In this document: piece by piece, positions 32,632 through 43,272 of the stretch | How the letters are laid out: each line of letters starts with the position of its first letter | Numbering within the stretch: the stretch's first letter is position 1 | Assembly: GCF_030272615.1 (NCBI RefSeq) | Contig: NC_081410.1 | Span: forward strand, 254,497,533-254,561,532 | Direction: 5' to 3' | From: Cryptomeria japonica | Taxonomy: Eukaryota; Streptophyta; Pinopsida; Cupressales; Cupressaceae | Length of the DNA stretch: 64,000 nt | Notes under the pieces: model-generated | The model's database searches: none | What the model saw: only the letters and a program-made list of their open reading frames with translations | Told to the model about the DNA's origin: nothing | Made by a program: the position numbers and the translations under genes

Positions 32632-35600
32632 CTATACCTGGAGAGTCGCCTGCCCGGCCTCTCGATTCCCCTTCCATCCTCTCGAGTCCCCCTTGGGCTC
32701 TCGGGTGTCCGTCCGGCCTCTCGGGTCCCCTGCGCGCTTCGCGTGGTAAGGTTTCAATTTGTACCCGTTGGTGGCCAATCTATTTTCACTGGTCATTGAA
32801 AGACCTGGAACCACAAATTCTACAGGGACCACGACCTCCTTCCCGTACATAAGAAGAAGAAGGATAATAAAGATTTTGAAGGCTGCGGCCTTCCACACAG
32901 GGTTCCAATCGGTGCCGACACTCTTCGGATTATTTACGTCGCCAGGGTTTGGGGCGTCTCCCTTCCAATATTCTTTGTATTCCGGCAGGTACACCTCTGT
33001 TGGTTGCTCTGGTTCCTCTACTTCGAGCCTATAGCTTTGGAACATTTCGTAATCCTCCATTTGCCAGTGGAAGAGCCCGTTAATCGAGCATACCTCATCT
33101 TCAGAACATCCCTCCAATTCTAGCACCCCTTCACTGTTCGGCTCCATCGCGTTCTTGCCCTTGCTTTCATCGGGACCCCCTTCCCCTTTATTAGAGTCCT
33201 CCGAGTCGGAAGAGGCGAGCTCTTCGCCGACATTTTGGGTGTGTAGGTCAATGGTATATTTTCGCCCTCCCTTCTCCATGGAAAGTGTATTTTTCTTCCA
33301 ATTGTGGTTTACCCTTGCGTTGATCAACCACGCTCTCCCCAGGATGGCGTCATAGCCTTTCTTCTTCGAGGGAATAACCACGAAATCTAACAAGAATGGT
33401 TGCGTACCAATCGTCACTTGTTGGGCCATCAACAGGCCGAGTGGCTTAATGCCGTGTTGGTCCGCTCCCACCAGGTTGAATGTGGGTGGCCACAGGGTGG
33501 GCTTCCCCAGCCGCTTCCATGTTTCTTCTGGTAGTACATTCACCCCAGATCCACCGTCCACAATGGTGTCCTTCAGAATGGTCCCACGGATACCCGTTTC
33601 TACCACAGCTGGGTGTCTACCGCTGCTCAAGGCTAGTAACATCGGGTCAGTCGAAGGGCTGACGGAAACCTCTACCTGTGGTGTACTCTTCGTAGCGGTG
33701 GCGGGAACCCCTACCTGTGGTGCACTCAATGATGCGGTGCTTTGCACATTGGTGAGGATGGCAGTCCTCAATTGTGGCATAGAGTCTAGAAGGTCTTTTA
33801 CCTTTATCGGCACCTCTATCTGCAAGATTTGCTCAATGATGTTATTTTCCGCTTCCGTACGGAATGATGTACTCGCCACCTCGTTGTCCCGTCGTTCGGT
33901 CGTCATCTCACGTTCAATATTGGCCTTTGCCTCCCGTAATCTCTCCTTCTCCGTATGGGGGTCGGGATAAGTGGCTTTTTTCGTCTGGGCGCGGGTGATT
34001 GCCAGTACTTCTTTCTCACCAGTCTTCTCAGCCTTCTCAATGTTGAGGAGATTAACCCCTGCCTGTGGGCAATTTGCATCCTCATGGTCGCCTGGCCCAC
34101 ACCAACGGCAGAGGTGCTGAGGGGTGGCTTCCTTTGTGCAATCACGGGCGAAGTGCCCCCACTGATTACAGGCCCTACATTGGATAATTGGCCGGCCCTT
34201 GGCATCATACTGGATACGGCTTCCGTTATTGGTATTGTTGCTATTCCTTCCGCCGCCACGTCTGTTGTCCCGGTATCCTCCAGATGATGCATTATTGTTT
34301 GCCTCCGATGTGGATGGCTGCTCCTGCGCAAAGAGCACTTGCTGGTTACGTGCCTTCAGGTTGTATGGACATTCCTTCGTAGAATGCCCCATAATCTGGC
34401 AGATGTCGCAGAATGCCTTCTTGGGACAGGCACCTTTCGTGTGGCCGCTCTCCTTACACTCCGTGCACCATAGTTCATCGTCCTTACTTGTAGTCCCCTT
34501 CATTGTCTTAAATTCTTTTAACATCCTTTCCATATCTTTTTGAAGGGCTGTGACTTTCTTCCTCGGCTTCTCGTCACTACTACTCTCTTCTTCCGATGTG
34601 TCATTATCTTCAGATGATGATGAAGATCTATTCTTCTTCTTTTTGGCCATCTTATTTTCACTTTCCAGGTCCATGGCCCGGTTGTATGCGTCGTCGTAGG
34701 ATGTTGGAGGCACAATTTTCATCTTCCGTCGTAGCTTAGGGTTCAAACCCTCGACAAACCACCTCTTCTTCAAGCCATCGGCCGGTTGGCTTTCCATTTT
34801 CCCGACTAACTCTTTTAGTCGGCGCCCGTACGCCCGTACGGTCTCCTTCTTTCCTTGCTTTGTTCCGTAGATTTCGGAAACTATCTCGTTATCATCCCGG
34901 AGAAGCCGGAATTCCTTCTCGAATGCCTTCTTCAATTCATCCCACGTAGTTACACTGGTTTTATCCAAGTCTGCATACCAGTCAATAGCCACTCCTCTCA
35001 GTGTGGCGGGGAACTGCTTCATCCATTCATCCTGGTCAGTCACCCCGTTGGCTGTCCAGATGGTTTCGCATGTACGACAATGCCGTGCGGGATCATCTTT
35101 GCTATCCCCGTTGAATTTGGGTAACTTCTGTTTGGTCGCCATTGATGGAAATCGTCTACTTGGAGGTGGTTGTGGCTGTGTCTGCCCTCCGGTGCTGCTC
35201 CCTCCGATGCCGCTGATGCCTCCTGTGGTGGTGACCAAAGGTACGGTGTTCTGCCTTATACCTACCGTGCGGTTAACTTCCCCTTCGTCGTCACCCGTGC
35301 CAGGCTCCCTTCGGTGATCCTCCCTTTGTGGCGCTTCGTCGTCACCCGTGCCCGACTCCCTTCGGTGATCCTCCCTTTGTGGCGTGAGAGATAAGTTTTT
35401 GAACCGATCTCGAGTCTCTTCAACTAGTTCTCTCCGTAACCTAGTTTCCTCCAGAAACTCTTCAAGGCTTCTCGCTCTATCGTAGTCTGGCGACGCGTAG
35501 AAATTCCCCTCGGCTTCTGCACCTTCTGTGACACCTCCTTGGTTCCCTTCGGGCAACCCTTCGGCAAGTTGCCTCAGCCTCCGTCTACGTTCTACACGTT

Positions 35601-35736
35601 GTTCCAGAATCAAAGCCTTCTGCGCAGCCTCCCACTCGTCGGTTTCTAATTTCTTATTTCTGTCTTTATTCAGTAAATTGGGCATTAATTGTGATACAAT
35701 TTCATGTTTCTCAACACATAAATCAAAACACAACAC
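32632..35736 (-). CDS. gag: Gag-protease polyprotein with integrase tail
   Basis: This intact 1,034-codon frame encodes the capsid protein and protease of the young element. Residues ~198-360 form the retrotransposon gag domain (KLPKFNGDSKDDPARHC, LRGVAIDWYADLD, LKELVGKMES). Four CCHC-type knuckles follow at ~424-437, 443-456, 520-533 and 543-556, the last with an unusual GPGD spacing. The protease lies at ~720-810 with active-site IVDGGSGVN and ILGRAWL. After an acidic stretch, residues ~957-995 jump to an integrase C-terminal remnant (YGKEVVVPVEFVVPGL, NGYKLKPYH), so the polymerase and integrase core were removed without breaking the frame. A 17-residue tandem copy occurs at ~121-152. The first ~30 residues are AT-rich and may not be original gag. 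Confidence 0.9.
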   Translation of the reverse strand: MLCFDLCVEKHEIVSQLMPNLLNKDRNKKLETDEWEAAQKALILEQRVERRRRLRQLAEGLPEGNQGGVTEGAEAEGNFYASPDYDRARSLEEFLEETRLRRELVEETRDRFKNLSLTPQREDHRRESGTGDDEAPQREDHRREPGTGDDEGEVNRTVGIRQNTVPLVTTTGGISGIGGSSTGGQTQPQPPPSRRFPSMATKQKLPKFNGDSKDDPARHCRTCETIWTANGVTDQDEWMKQFPATLRGVAIDWYADLDKTSVTTWDELKKAFEKEFRLLRDDNEIVSEIYGTKQGKKETVRAYGRRLKELVGKMESQPADGLKKRWFVEGLNPKLRRKMKIVPPTSYDDAYNRAMDLESENKMAKKKKNRSSSSSEDNDTSEEESSSDEKPRKKVTALQKDMERMLKEFKTMKGTTSKDDELWCTECKESGHTKGACPKKAFCDICQIMGHSTKECPYNLKARNQQVLFAQEQPSTSEANNNASSGGYRDNRRGGGRNSNNTNNGSRIQYDAKGRPIIQCRACNQWGHFARDCTKEATPQHLCRWCGPGDHEDANCPQAGVNLLNIEKAEKTGEKEVLAITRAQTKKATYPDPHTEKERLREAKANIEREMTTERRDNEVASTSFRTEAENNIIEQILQIEVPIKVKDLLDSMPQLRTAILTNVQSTASLSAPQVGVPATATKSTPQVEVSVSPSTDPMLLALSSGRHPAVVETGIRGTILKDTIVDGGSGVNVLPEETWKRLGKPTLWPPTFNLVGADQHGIKPLGLLMAQQVTIGTQPFLLDFVVIPSKKKGYDAILGRAWLINARVNHNWKKNTLSMEKGGRKYTIDLHTQNVGEELASSDSEDSNKGEGGPDESKGKNAMEPNSEGVLELEGCSEDEVCSINGLFHWQMEDYEMFQSYRLEVEEPEQPTEVYLPEYKEYWKGDAPNPGDVNNPKSVGTDWNPVWKAAAFKIFIILLLLMYGKEVVVPVEFVVPGLSMTSENRLATNGYKLKPYHAKRAGDPRGRTDTREPKGDSRGWKGNREAGQATLQV

Positions 35737-35820
35737 GTCTTTATTAATTCATTCTTTTGTATACAATCAACATAATTCTTCTGCTTCTAACAGTGTTCTT
35801 TATTTCTCTCCTTTCACAAT

Positions 35821-35965
35821 TTAAGGATTATTTGTCCTTCGTCGGTCTTCCCTACGTCCGTCATCCTGGCGCTCATGAAATTCTCGTAAAATTTGCTGTC
35901 GTCGGTTCTCCGGGTTTACTTCACCAACGGGTAGGCCCATTGTGTCTGTGCGCCATCCGTGTCTT
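35821..35965 (-). CDS. Short upstream frame, possible original gag start
   Basis: From an ATG near 35940 on the minus strand, about 40 codons (MGLPVGEVNPENRRQQILRE...) end at a TAA near 35821. This is just after the primer site and in the same frame as the 1,034-codon gene. The sequence between them (35737-35820) is AT-rich and crossed by stops. It may be an inserted segment or intron separating the true N-terminus from the rest, or it may be an independent leader peptide. Confidence 0.45.
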
Positions 35966-35984
35966 CCGTTCCTGAGTTCGTCTA

Positions 35985-35997
35985 GGCAACGGCGCCA
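35985..35997 (-). promoter_or_regulatory. Primer-binding site, tRNA-Asp type
   Basis: On the minus strand TGGCGCCGTTGCC begins two bases after the 5' LTR. This primer is common in plant gypsy elements. Confidence 0.8.
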
Positions 35998-35999
35998 AA

Positions 36000-36309
36000 T
36001 GTTTACCTCACTGGGTAAACAGGAAGAATACAGAAACTGAACAGTAATGCACAATGCAAATACAAGAGAAGTACCAGAATAAGCTTGCCATTAATGTCAA
36101 AGGATGTTCCTATTATAATCAGTCGTCAACATTACATGTCCCAACACCCGGAGGTGGTACAATATATGACAGCCGAAGGGGTGCGACACAACCGTCGCGA
36201 CTCCAACTACCTACCCGTCGGCTAACTAACTGACCGCCGTAACACATTATTACCGACGACAACATAAACATAATATAACAACATAACATAATGATTATTC
36301 CCGACAACA
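36000..36309 (-). repeat. 5' LTR of the young element
   Basis: Same termini and length as the LTR at 30613-30922. A weak TATA-like CATATATTG lies near 36158-36166 on the minus strand. Confidence 0.93.
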
Positions 36310-36314
36310 CTTCT

Positions 36315-36533
36315 CACTTCCATCCTTTAAGTTTTAAAGCTACACAACTAGTTCAAGGTTGTATTTTCCCAACATTGCTCAATTTTGACTCATGGTTCCG
36401 GTCTCCAACAAGTGTTCTATTATTTTGGCCTCATTTCTATTTATCTTTGCTTGCACACGAAACCTTCCTTTGAGCTAAGCTGCTTTAGTCTATCATGACA
36501 GGTACATCACAAGATGACTAGGGCACACCCCTA
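36315..36533 (+). repeat. Right half of ancestral segment A (left half 30505-30607)
   Basis: Joined across the young element, 30505-30607 plus 36315-36533 aligns with 40770-41105. Shared words include ATTTAGTTTGATT, CTTGGCAGATAG, CAATTTTGACTCATGGTTC and TTTAGTCTATCAT. It is one unit of a tandem duplication of unknown origin. Confidence 0.75.
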
Positions 36534-37413
36534 CCACCTGTTGACGTGTTTTTTGTACACTATCAAACACAGAATAAAATACCTAAAGGGTACCTTATCC
36601 TCTCTTGAATAAAGTCTCTGAATGCTGAAGATGTCGCGGAAAGGATCAATCGGGATGACTTCAAGGTTCTTTGCTGTAGGATCTCTACGTGTGGATAAGC
36701 TCTCTATGGTATGATGTGATTTGTTGGAATCACAAGGGGACTTACACTCGATGACCTGAACGTCTGATTTGCTTTGAATATTGCTGGAACACAGGTTTTT
36801 ACTAGCTAACTGGACGACAAACAAATGGCAAAAGATGCAAGGTTCAGGAAATCTACTCTACTACCTAGAATGCAAGAAGATGGATGAATGACTAGGTGGA
36901 GTCCTACTGGGCTGGGTCTCACCATCAAGCTGAACAATTCAACACCAACTCAGTGCGATCTTCTAAGGGATGCTTCTAATATGTTTAAATCGTACACCAT
37001 CTGACAATGATCACCATTCAAGAAAATGCATGAAACAATAGACGTGTAACGACTTATGATTAAGGTCATTTCATTCCAGTTGACCACGCAAGGCACACTT
37101 ACCATCGGCAAAAGGCTAGTGGTTTGGATTAGACGGATTCCACACAAGTGCATTCAACAATTTCCTTTATTCGATCTAATCATCTACCATCTAGAATTGA
37201 AGATTCAACAAGAAACCATGCATATTGCAAGAAACGACACACTTCACCATTACTTTAATGAAAATGGAGTTTGTTTACAATCAATGGCAACAATTTCTTG
37301 CCTTGTCCTCCTATTCTACTCTAATTGCTACTCTATCAATTGACTATTCACCTTCTAACTACTCTCTATCTATCCTCTCTTTTCTAACTGCCTTTACAAA
37401 ATGAAGAGTCGGG

Positions 37414-37426
37414 GCTTATATAGTGC
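37414..37426 (-). promoter_or_regulatory. TATA box read on the minus strand, copy 4
   Basis: CTATATAAGCCCC on the minus strand, at the place equivalent to the boxes in copies 1 and 2. It is followed on the minus strand by TCATTTTGTAAAGG, similar to copy 2 (CTTTTGTAAAGAG). Confidence 0.5.
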
Positions 37427-38889
37427 CCTTAATACAATTCGATGGTTAAGATCAATTTGAGATCAATGGCCAAGATTCAACAATGAAAACCCTAATTAGG
37501 GTTTGTTACAACCATTACATAACTTTTAATGCTTGACCAATGATAAAATTACATTTTAAGGACACATGTCTTCTCTGGAAAATTCGACCAATGGATAGCT
37601 GGGGTAGGTACATCGAAGTTTGTGCCACCTCCCATGAGTTAGGTACATTGAATCTGGACATGCTGAGGTGGACCAATCCGACTGGAGGAGTGATGACTGG
37701 GATGCCAACTCATCTGACACTTGGTTGATGCCAATTTGATGTTGCTGAGAAGCTAGCTTTAATTAACTCTTCTGAAACTATATGCTTCTTCAACGAACCC
37801 TTGCTCTAACTTCTTTTGTCTTTGATGTGCAGGATGATAATGTACCTCGCCTTGGAATGTTGGATTGGAAGAAGTCATTCCTGATGATGCTTGACCGAAG
37901 AAGGCCGTCCTTGTCGATGCTAGACTGGAGGAGGTCGCCCTTATCCTTGCTTGATCTTCTTTGATGATACCGAGCTGGAGGAGATCATCTTTGTCCTGGA
38001 CCCGATCTTCTTTGATGAGAACCTGCCGACTTGTAGATCCTCCGGGCTTTGAGTCGCCATCTTGATACCTACACAACATTTCAAAATTAGTAATATATCT
38101 TGAAGTCTAGAAATTAAACTTAAAAGGAAGATTTAAGATTTTAATTAGGAAACTTCATGATAAATCTTGAGTTATCATTTCCTAATTAACCATGTAATAC
38201 TTAGATTTTTCCAAAACAAATGTCCAAATATCAAACCTTAAACAAGGGTGTCAAGATGATTTTGCCATACCTCCTCTTGAGTATTAAACTCTAAGAAATG
38301 ATGCAAAAAAATGGATTTTGCTAGGCAAAATTTAAATCAAAATTCTCCCTTGGATGAATTGCGCCTCCTCTAGCTTCAAAAGAATAGACTCCACCCTCTT
38401 TGATCTTCAACACTTAGTCGAAATTCGCTCCACTCTAGCCAGATTTCGCTCCTCCAAATTGCACTTCAACCTCTGGATTTCGCCCCTCAAATAGCTCTCC
38501 AATTTCGCACTTAGGAAAGGATGAATGAATGATTAAACTTGAACAAAGCATCACCCATATATAGAGCGCTCACCTTGATTCCCTCCAAGGCCGACTTGCC
38601 AAAAGGGAAATGAAAATGAAATAAAATCCCCCTCAAAAGAAGGCCGACTTGCTTGTAAAAGCAAATAAATGTATTTGAGCGCTCACCTTCATTTAAAATT
38701 TGAAAATTAATTTTAATGCCTCCAAAGTGGATTTTTTATTATTTCAAGGCCTAAAAAATTAATTTATTAAATTAAAATGCCTTTAATTTAATGCGAATTT
38801 GATTTAGCCCTTCTAAAGGCCTCAAAGTTAGCAACTTGGTGAATTTTAAGGAATATCAACGCCCAATAATGTAAAAATGAAGGATACCA

Positions 38890-40375
38890 CCAATTTCGCC
38901 CTGGACCTTTAGTGAAGGTCAGGAGCGATTTTTCAATATTGCTCTTAATCCTTCATCTTTTGGATTCCAAATTGCTTCCAAGACATAAAATATCATCTCT
39001 TCTTCCTATCCACACAAGATTTGGTCTCAATTCCTCAAACAAAGGAGAGGATCCTGAAAAATCGCTATGGGCCCTCTTTGAGGGTCAGGAGCGACTTTTT
39101 GATTTTAGGCTTGATTCTTCATCATTTTTCATTGAAACTTCATTCGTCATTAAGCAACATCCTTCCTTTATCTACTCCATCCAAATTCGCTTTGTTGTTG
39201 CAAGGTAAAATGAGGATTTTCAATAATTTCACTCTGGGCCCTCTCTAAGGGTCAGGAGCGATTTTTCGCTGTGGGCCCTCTCTGAGGGTCAAGAGCGATT
39301 TTTTATTTTCTGACAAAAATCATCAAGTTTCAAAGGCAAAATAATATTCATCATGTTTTTGGAGGTCTCTTCTCCTTATCCTAACCTTGCCTTAGCACCA
39401 TTTTGAAGAAAACATGCATTTTTTGAAAATCTCGCTCTGGGCCTTCAGTGAGGGTCCGAAGCGATTTTTTGGTTCTAGGCAAATTCCTTTATCTTTTAAT
39501 CTTCAAATCACCTCCAAGGCATAACACATCACGTTCTCCTCCTATCCAAGCAAGTTTTTATCTCAATTCTTCAAACCAAGGAGAGAATCCTGGAAAATCG
39601 CTATGGGCCCTCTCTGAGGGTCCGGAGCGATTTTTGTAATTGCCTTCAAAATATAGATTCTCAACGATTTCTTTTCACTTCAAGGCTTTTCAAACATCGT
39701 TTCAAACCCATGCCTAACCTTAGCTTTCCTCAAACTTGGATGAAAATTTCCCATTTTAGGTTTCTCGCTGTGGGCCCTCTTTGAGGGTCCGGAGCGATTT
39801 TTCACTGTGGGCCTTCAGTGAGGGTCAAGAGCGATTTTTTCATTTTGGGTTGATTTCTCCTTGTGTTGATCCTCCAAATTATATTTAACGGATAGAACAT
39901 ACTTTCCTTCATCCCTTCCAATCATAAAATCACTTTGATCTTGCAAGAATAATGCATATTTGAAAATCTCGCTGTGGACCCTCTCTGAGGGTCAGGAGCG
40001 ACTTTTGCTACCTGGACCAAAATGTTTCACTTTTCATCTAAAAATCACTTTGCCAAGGGAGATATCGTCTTGTTCTTTGCTATGAATAAAAATTCATGTC
40101 CAAGAAAGGTCCAAAAATGTGCACACAAAGAAAACCGTTGTGGACCCTCTCTGAGGGTCAGGAGCGATTTTTCTGTTTTCAACAAGGTCCCTCATCATTT
40201 CTAGCCAAAACTTCTTCAAGTGGGTGGAGAAAGTCATTTATTTCCCATTTATGATCAAAACTTGCTCTCTTTTCATTGTAAAATGAAGGAAATCAAAATC
40301 TCGCCCTGGGCCCTCTCTGAGGGTCAGGAGCGATTTTTCGCTGTGGACCTTCTCTAAGGGTCAGGAGCGAAATTT
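38890..40375 (+). repeat. ~535-bp tandem repeat, three units, with embedded hairpins
   Basis: A ~37-bp module of the form GGGCCCTCTCTGAGGGTC...AGGAGCGATTTTT occurs in the order single, single, double. The pattern repeats three times (about 38901, 39066, 39233/39270; 39431, 39600, 39767/39806; 39969, 40135, 40304/40340). Spacer sequences of the first two units are clearly homologous, and the third is more diverged. Each module can form a GACCCTC/GAGGGTC stem. Confidence 0.85.
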
Positions 40376-40405
40376 GACCTTTTGAACTCTCTGTCAGGAT
40401 AATTT

Positions 40406-40458
40406 TATGGAATATAACATTTAAGTATAAGAAATTATACTTTAAGTTATATTCCATA
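40406..40458 (+). repeat. 53-bp near-perfect palindrome
   Basis: TATGGAATATAAC at the left pairs with GTTATATTCCATA at the right, and the inner arms pair with one base slip. CAGGAT lies just outside each end (40395-40400 and 40466-40471), possibly an insertion duplication. Confidence 0.65.
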
Positions 40459-40724
40459 TATACTTTCAGGATGTTTGAGAGTGGTTTCAGACCTCCAAGA
40501 CTTATATTGCAAAATCTAGTTTTTGGAGGTTTTTCAGTTTCCAGACTTAGTCAAATTTCAGGATTAGGATATTCCGGACTTAGCCAAATTTCAAGATCAG
40601 GACATCACTCCACCAAGACCTGCTATCCAAGTGATCCCCTTGGCGACACTCAAAATGCAAAGGCTAACAGACAAAACCCTAAAAGACCTAGAAAACAAAC
40701 CCTAGAAAGGCAAAAAGCATGGGT

Positions 40725-40741
40725 CCCCATTTGCAATGGGG
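40725..40741 (+). other. Conserved terminal hairpin, copy 4
   Basis: CCCCATT, loop TGC, AATGGGG form a perfect 7-bp stem. Confidence 0.7.
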
Positions 40742-40769
40742 CGATGCGTGAAATGGTCACAACACCACC

Positions 40770-41105
40770 CTAGGTACCTTGTGGGTGCATCCATCATGCC
40801 CATTGTTTTTCCATCCACTTGATTTAGTTTGATTACACATTGCTAGTGCTGCCTCAAAAAATTTATGACTTGGCAGATAGTAAAATTTCCTCACTCTCAA
40901 TAGTTTAAGTCTACACACTAGATAATTTGTCCAAGGTTGTCTTTTCCCATCATCGTTCAATTTTGACTCATGGTTCTAGTCTCCAACAAGTCTTCTATCC
41001 TTTAAGCCTCATTTCCTTCCATCTCTGTTTGCATGCCAGTCCTTTCTCTAAGCTAAACCACTTTAGTCTATCATAACAGGTATTTCACAAGAAGGCAACG
41101 ACATG
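40770..41105 (+). repeat. Segment A', tandem duplicate of segment A
   Basis: It aligns over about 330 bp with the flanks of the young element (30505-30607 and 36315-36533). Copy 4 is inserted at the border between A and A'. Confidence 0.75.
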
Positions 41106-41551
41106 CCCTGGTTGTTTTGAGCACATACTAGCCACACTCTTGTTCAATCTAGAAATGGATCCAGTTTTGGACAAATCCAATAACATAGGATAAAACCATA
41201 AACACAATCAACACTACAAATGATTCCTGTTGGGAGTGAACTAACACAATAAAGAAGAATAAGTATTGTCTAAACAGAGTAAACCCTCTACATTTGCATG
41301 GAGAAAAATGGCATGCAAAGATAAACACTCAAATAAATTTGGTTTTTGATGATGATAACTTGATGACAAAACCACAAGGACCACATTTCACTTTGTAGCG
41401 TGTTTATATAGAGCTAATAACAGAAATCAAGCAAAGCAACAACAATGGGCATTGGAGACCCAATAAGAGATAATAGTTTAGACCTATTAAAAAAGGAAAT
41501 AGATACCAAGTTGAATGATGATAAGACCCCTTTCAATCAAAAGATGAGAAC
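41106..41551 (+). other. No gene seen
   Basis: AT-rich DNA without a long frame, repeat or recognisable element end. Confidence 0.5.
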
Positions 41552-41881
41552 TGTAGACAGCAATTATGCCGCGCTTAATTAAATTATATTTGTTATGTTT
41601 TGTTATATGGCAATGTAATGTACCATTGATTCCCGTAGGGATAGGCAGTTGGCGGTTGGCATTCTAAACCAACCGCCGAGGGTATATGTACTGAAGATGG
41701 TACTAGGAACAAATTATTGTTGTTACTATATTATTCATTACAGGAGGAAATAAAGCTATATCTTTCTGCCACATATGTTCTGTTAATTATTTTGTGAATG
41801 ATTTCTTTGTTTGTGCTTATTTACTTGCTTCATTCTGTTTACTTCTAGTAATCTAAGAACTCACACCGTAGGGAGTTAACA
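41552..41881 (+). repeat. 5' LTR of a decayed relative of the young element
   Basis: It starts TGTAGACAGC and ends GAGTTAACA, followed three bases later by a tRNA-Asp-type primer site. It contains a perfect hairpin, GGCGGTTGG at 41651-41659 and CCAACCGCC at 41669-41677, and a TATA-like GTATATG directly after. The left end is set by the TG start and similarity to the LTR at 47564-47895. Confidence 0.65.
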
Positions 41882-41884
41882 TTT

Positions 41885-41897
41885 TGGCGCCATTGCC
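41885..41897 (+). promoter_or_regulatory. Primer-binding site, tRNA-Asp type
   Basis: TGGCGCCATTGCC, one base different from the young element's site. Confidence 0.75.
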
Positions 41898-42044
41898 TTA
41901 AAAGAAATTGGGTCAGCCTTGAGTGATTCATGCTATAGAGCCCAATAAAGGTGAGAAGAAGGCACAAGGTGGTCAAGACCAAGCAATTAGGTGATTCGCC
42001 GACCCTCGTCCGGAGGGAGTACAGGGACAAGTCAAAGCCTGGAA

Positions 42045-42288
42045 CTACCCGGAGTGTTGGGACGCTAGAGGTAGATGTGTACAGGATGCATGCGTGGCAA
42101 AATGCAAGGAAAACATCGAAACATGGCAGTCAAAACAATCCACCTAGGTCTGGCACACCTAGAAGTACCTGGAGTGTTGAGGATGCTAGAGGTGGACATG
42201 TAGAGGATGCATGCGTGGCTGAGAGTGCAAGGAAAGCACCGAAACGCAGCGGTCGGAACAGTCCCCTAGGTCCGGCACACAAGGGAGT
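42045..42288 (+). repeat. ~120-bp tandem duplication in the gag leader
   Basis: Two copies (about 42045-42164 and 42168-42288) share GGAGTGTTG, GATGCATGCGTGGC and TAGGTC(T/C)GGCACAC. The frame 41951-42355 spans it but has no known domain. Confidence 0.75.
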
Positions 42289-42390
42289 AAGTAGGCAAGA
42301 AACCAATTTGCAGGAACTTGTCCCTCGCCGAGGAACCAAGAATAAGGGGTCCTGAGCCGAAGACTCCTTCGGTACCTTCTGAGTGAAAAC

Positions 42391-43272
42391 AATGATGAAC
42401 ACCCAGGAGAAGCAGAAGCTCCCTAAATTTACAAGGGATGGATCGAAGGATCCTATACGACATTGTAAGACATGTATAACAATATGAGAGGCAAGTGGCC
42501 AAGATGACCACAATTATCGACTGAAGGTATTTCCCGCCACCCTTTGGGGAATTGCCATTGACTGGTACACAAACCTAGATACTAAGGACAAGGCCGGGTG
42601 GAGTGAATTGAAGAAGCCATTCGAAGAAGAGTTCAAACTCCTGAGGGATGCCAACGAGATTGTGGCCGAAATCTACAATACCAAGCAAGAGAAAAATGCG
42701 AGTGTGCGCACTTACAACCGTAGGCTCAAAGAGTTGTTAAACAAGATGGAGCACCAGCCAACTGACGGGTTGAAGAAGAGGTGGTTCACTAAGGGATTGA
42801 TCCCTTCATTGCACAAGAAGATGAAAGCAGTGCCTTCGTCCTCGTACGCCGATGCTTACTATCGGGCGATGGACATTGAGAGTGAAAACAAAACATCCTC
42901 CCGAGGGAAGAGGAAGACCGATGATGAGAGCACCAAAGGTAGTAGTGATGAAGAGTCCAAAAACGTACAAGCCCTTCGACAGGATATGTTGAGAATGATG
43001 AAAGAATTGAAGACCAAGAAAGGAACCAATAAAGAAAGTAATGAAGTATGGTGTACTGAGTGCAAAATTGAGGGGCACACGAAAGATAATTGTCCTAAAA
43101 AGATGTTTTGTAAGATTTACCAGGTGATGGGTCATTCAATAAAGGAGTGTCCATATAATTTGAAGACTAGAAGTATGCAAGTACTCTTCACTCAAGGAGA
43201 GTCTAGCCCATCAAAACCACAAAATATTGATAAACAAGTTAAGAGATTTTACGGTGGATATGTGTATAGATA
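42391..43272 (+). pseudogene. gag: Decayed gag gene related to the young element
   Basis: KQKLPKF, FPATLWGIAIDWYTNLD, LKELLNKMEHQPTDGLKKRWF and DAYYRAMDIESENK align residue by residue with the gag at 32632-35736. The knuckle CTECKIEGHTKDNC is intact, while the second has lost a Cys (CKIYQVMGHSIKEC). A TGA near 42488 breaks the first part. The remaining 221-codon frame ends at 43272, soon after the second knuckle, where similarity stops. Protease and everything downstream are missing, and no 3' LTR follows, so the element was truncated, probably by the insertion that begins near 43273. Confidence 0.88.

Larger units (their letters stand above)
30613..36309 (-). mobile_element. Young non-autonomous gypsy element, target duplication CTTCT
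   Basis: On the minus strand the element runs from a 310-bp 5' LTR (36309-36000) to a 310-bp 3' LTR (30922-30613). The LTRs differ at one position by eye (T at 30734 region versus A at 36121). CTTCT flanks both ends (30608-30612 and 36310-36314). A tRNA-Asp-type primer site, a 1,034-codon gag-protease frame, GC-rich tandem arrays and a polypurine tract follow in order. Reverse transcriptase and RNase H are deleted. The near-identical LTRs make this the most recent insertion in the window. Confidence 0.95.
36539..40764 (+). mobile_element. TGTTGACG-family solo LTR, copy 4, target duplication CCACC
   Basis: It starts TGTTGACG and ends CACAACA, flanked by CCACC on both sides (36534-36538 and 40765-40769). 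The first ~900 bp match the other copies, including CACAAGGGGACTTAC. The antisense gene is absent. In its place lies a short GC-richer block (37780-38080) with repeated CTGGAGGAG-like words. It contains a ~535-bp tandem (38890-40375), a small palindrome (40406-40458) and a terminal hairpin (40725-40741). No internal element sequence is present, so it is a solo LTR or a short non-autonomous unit. Confidence 0.88.
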
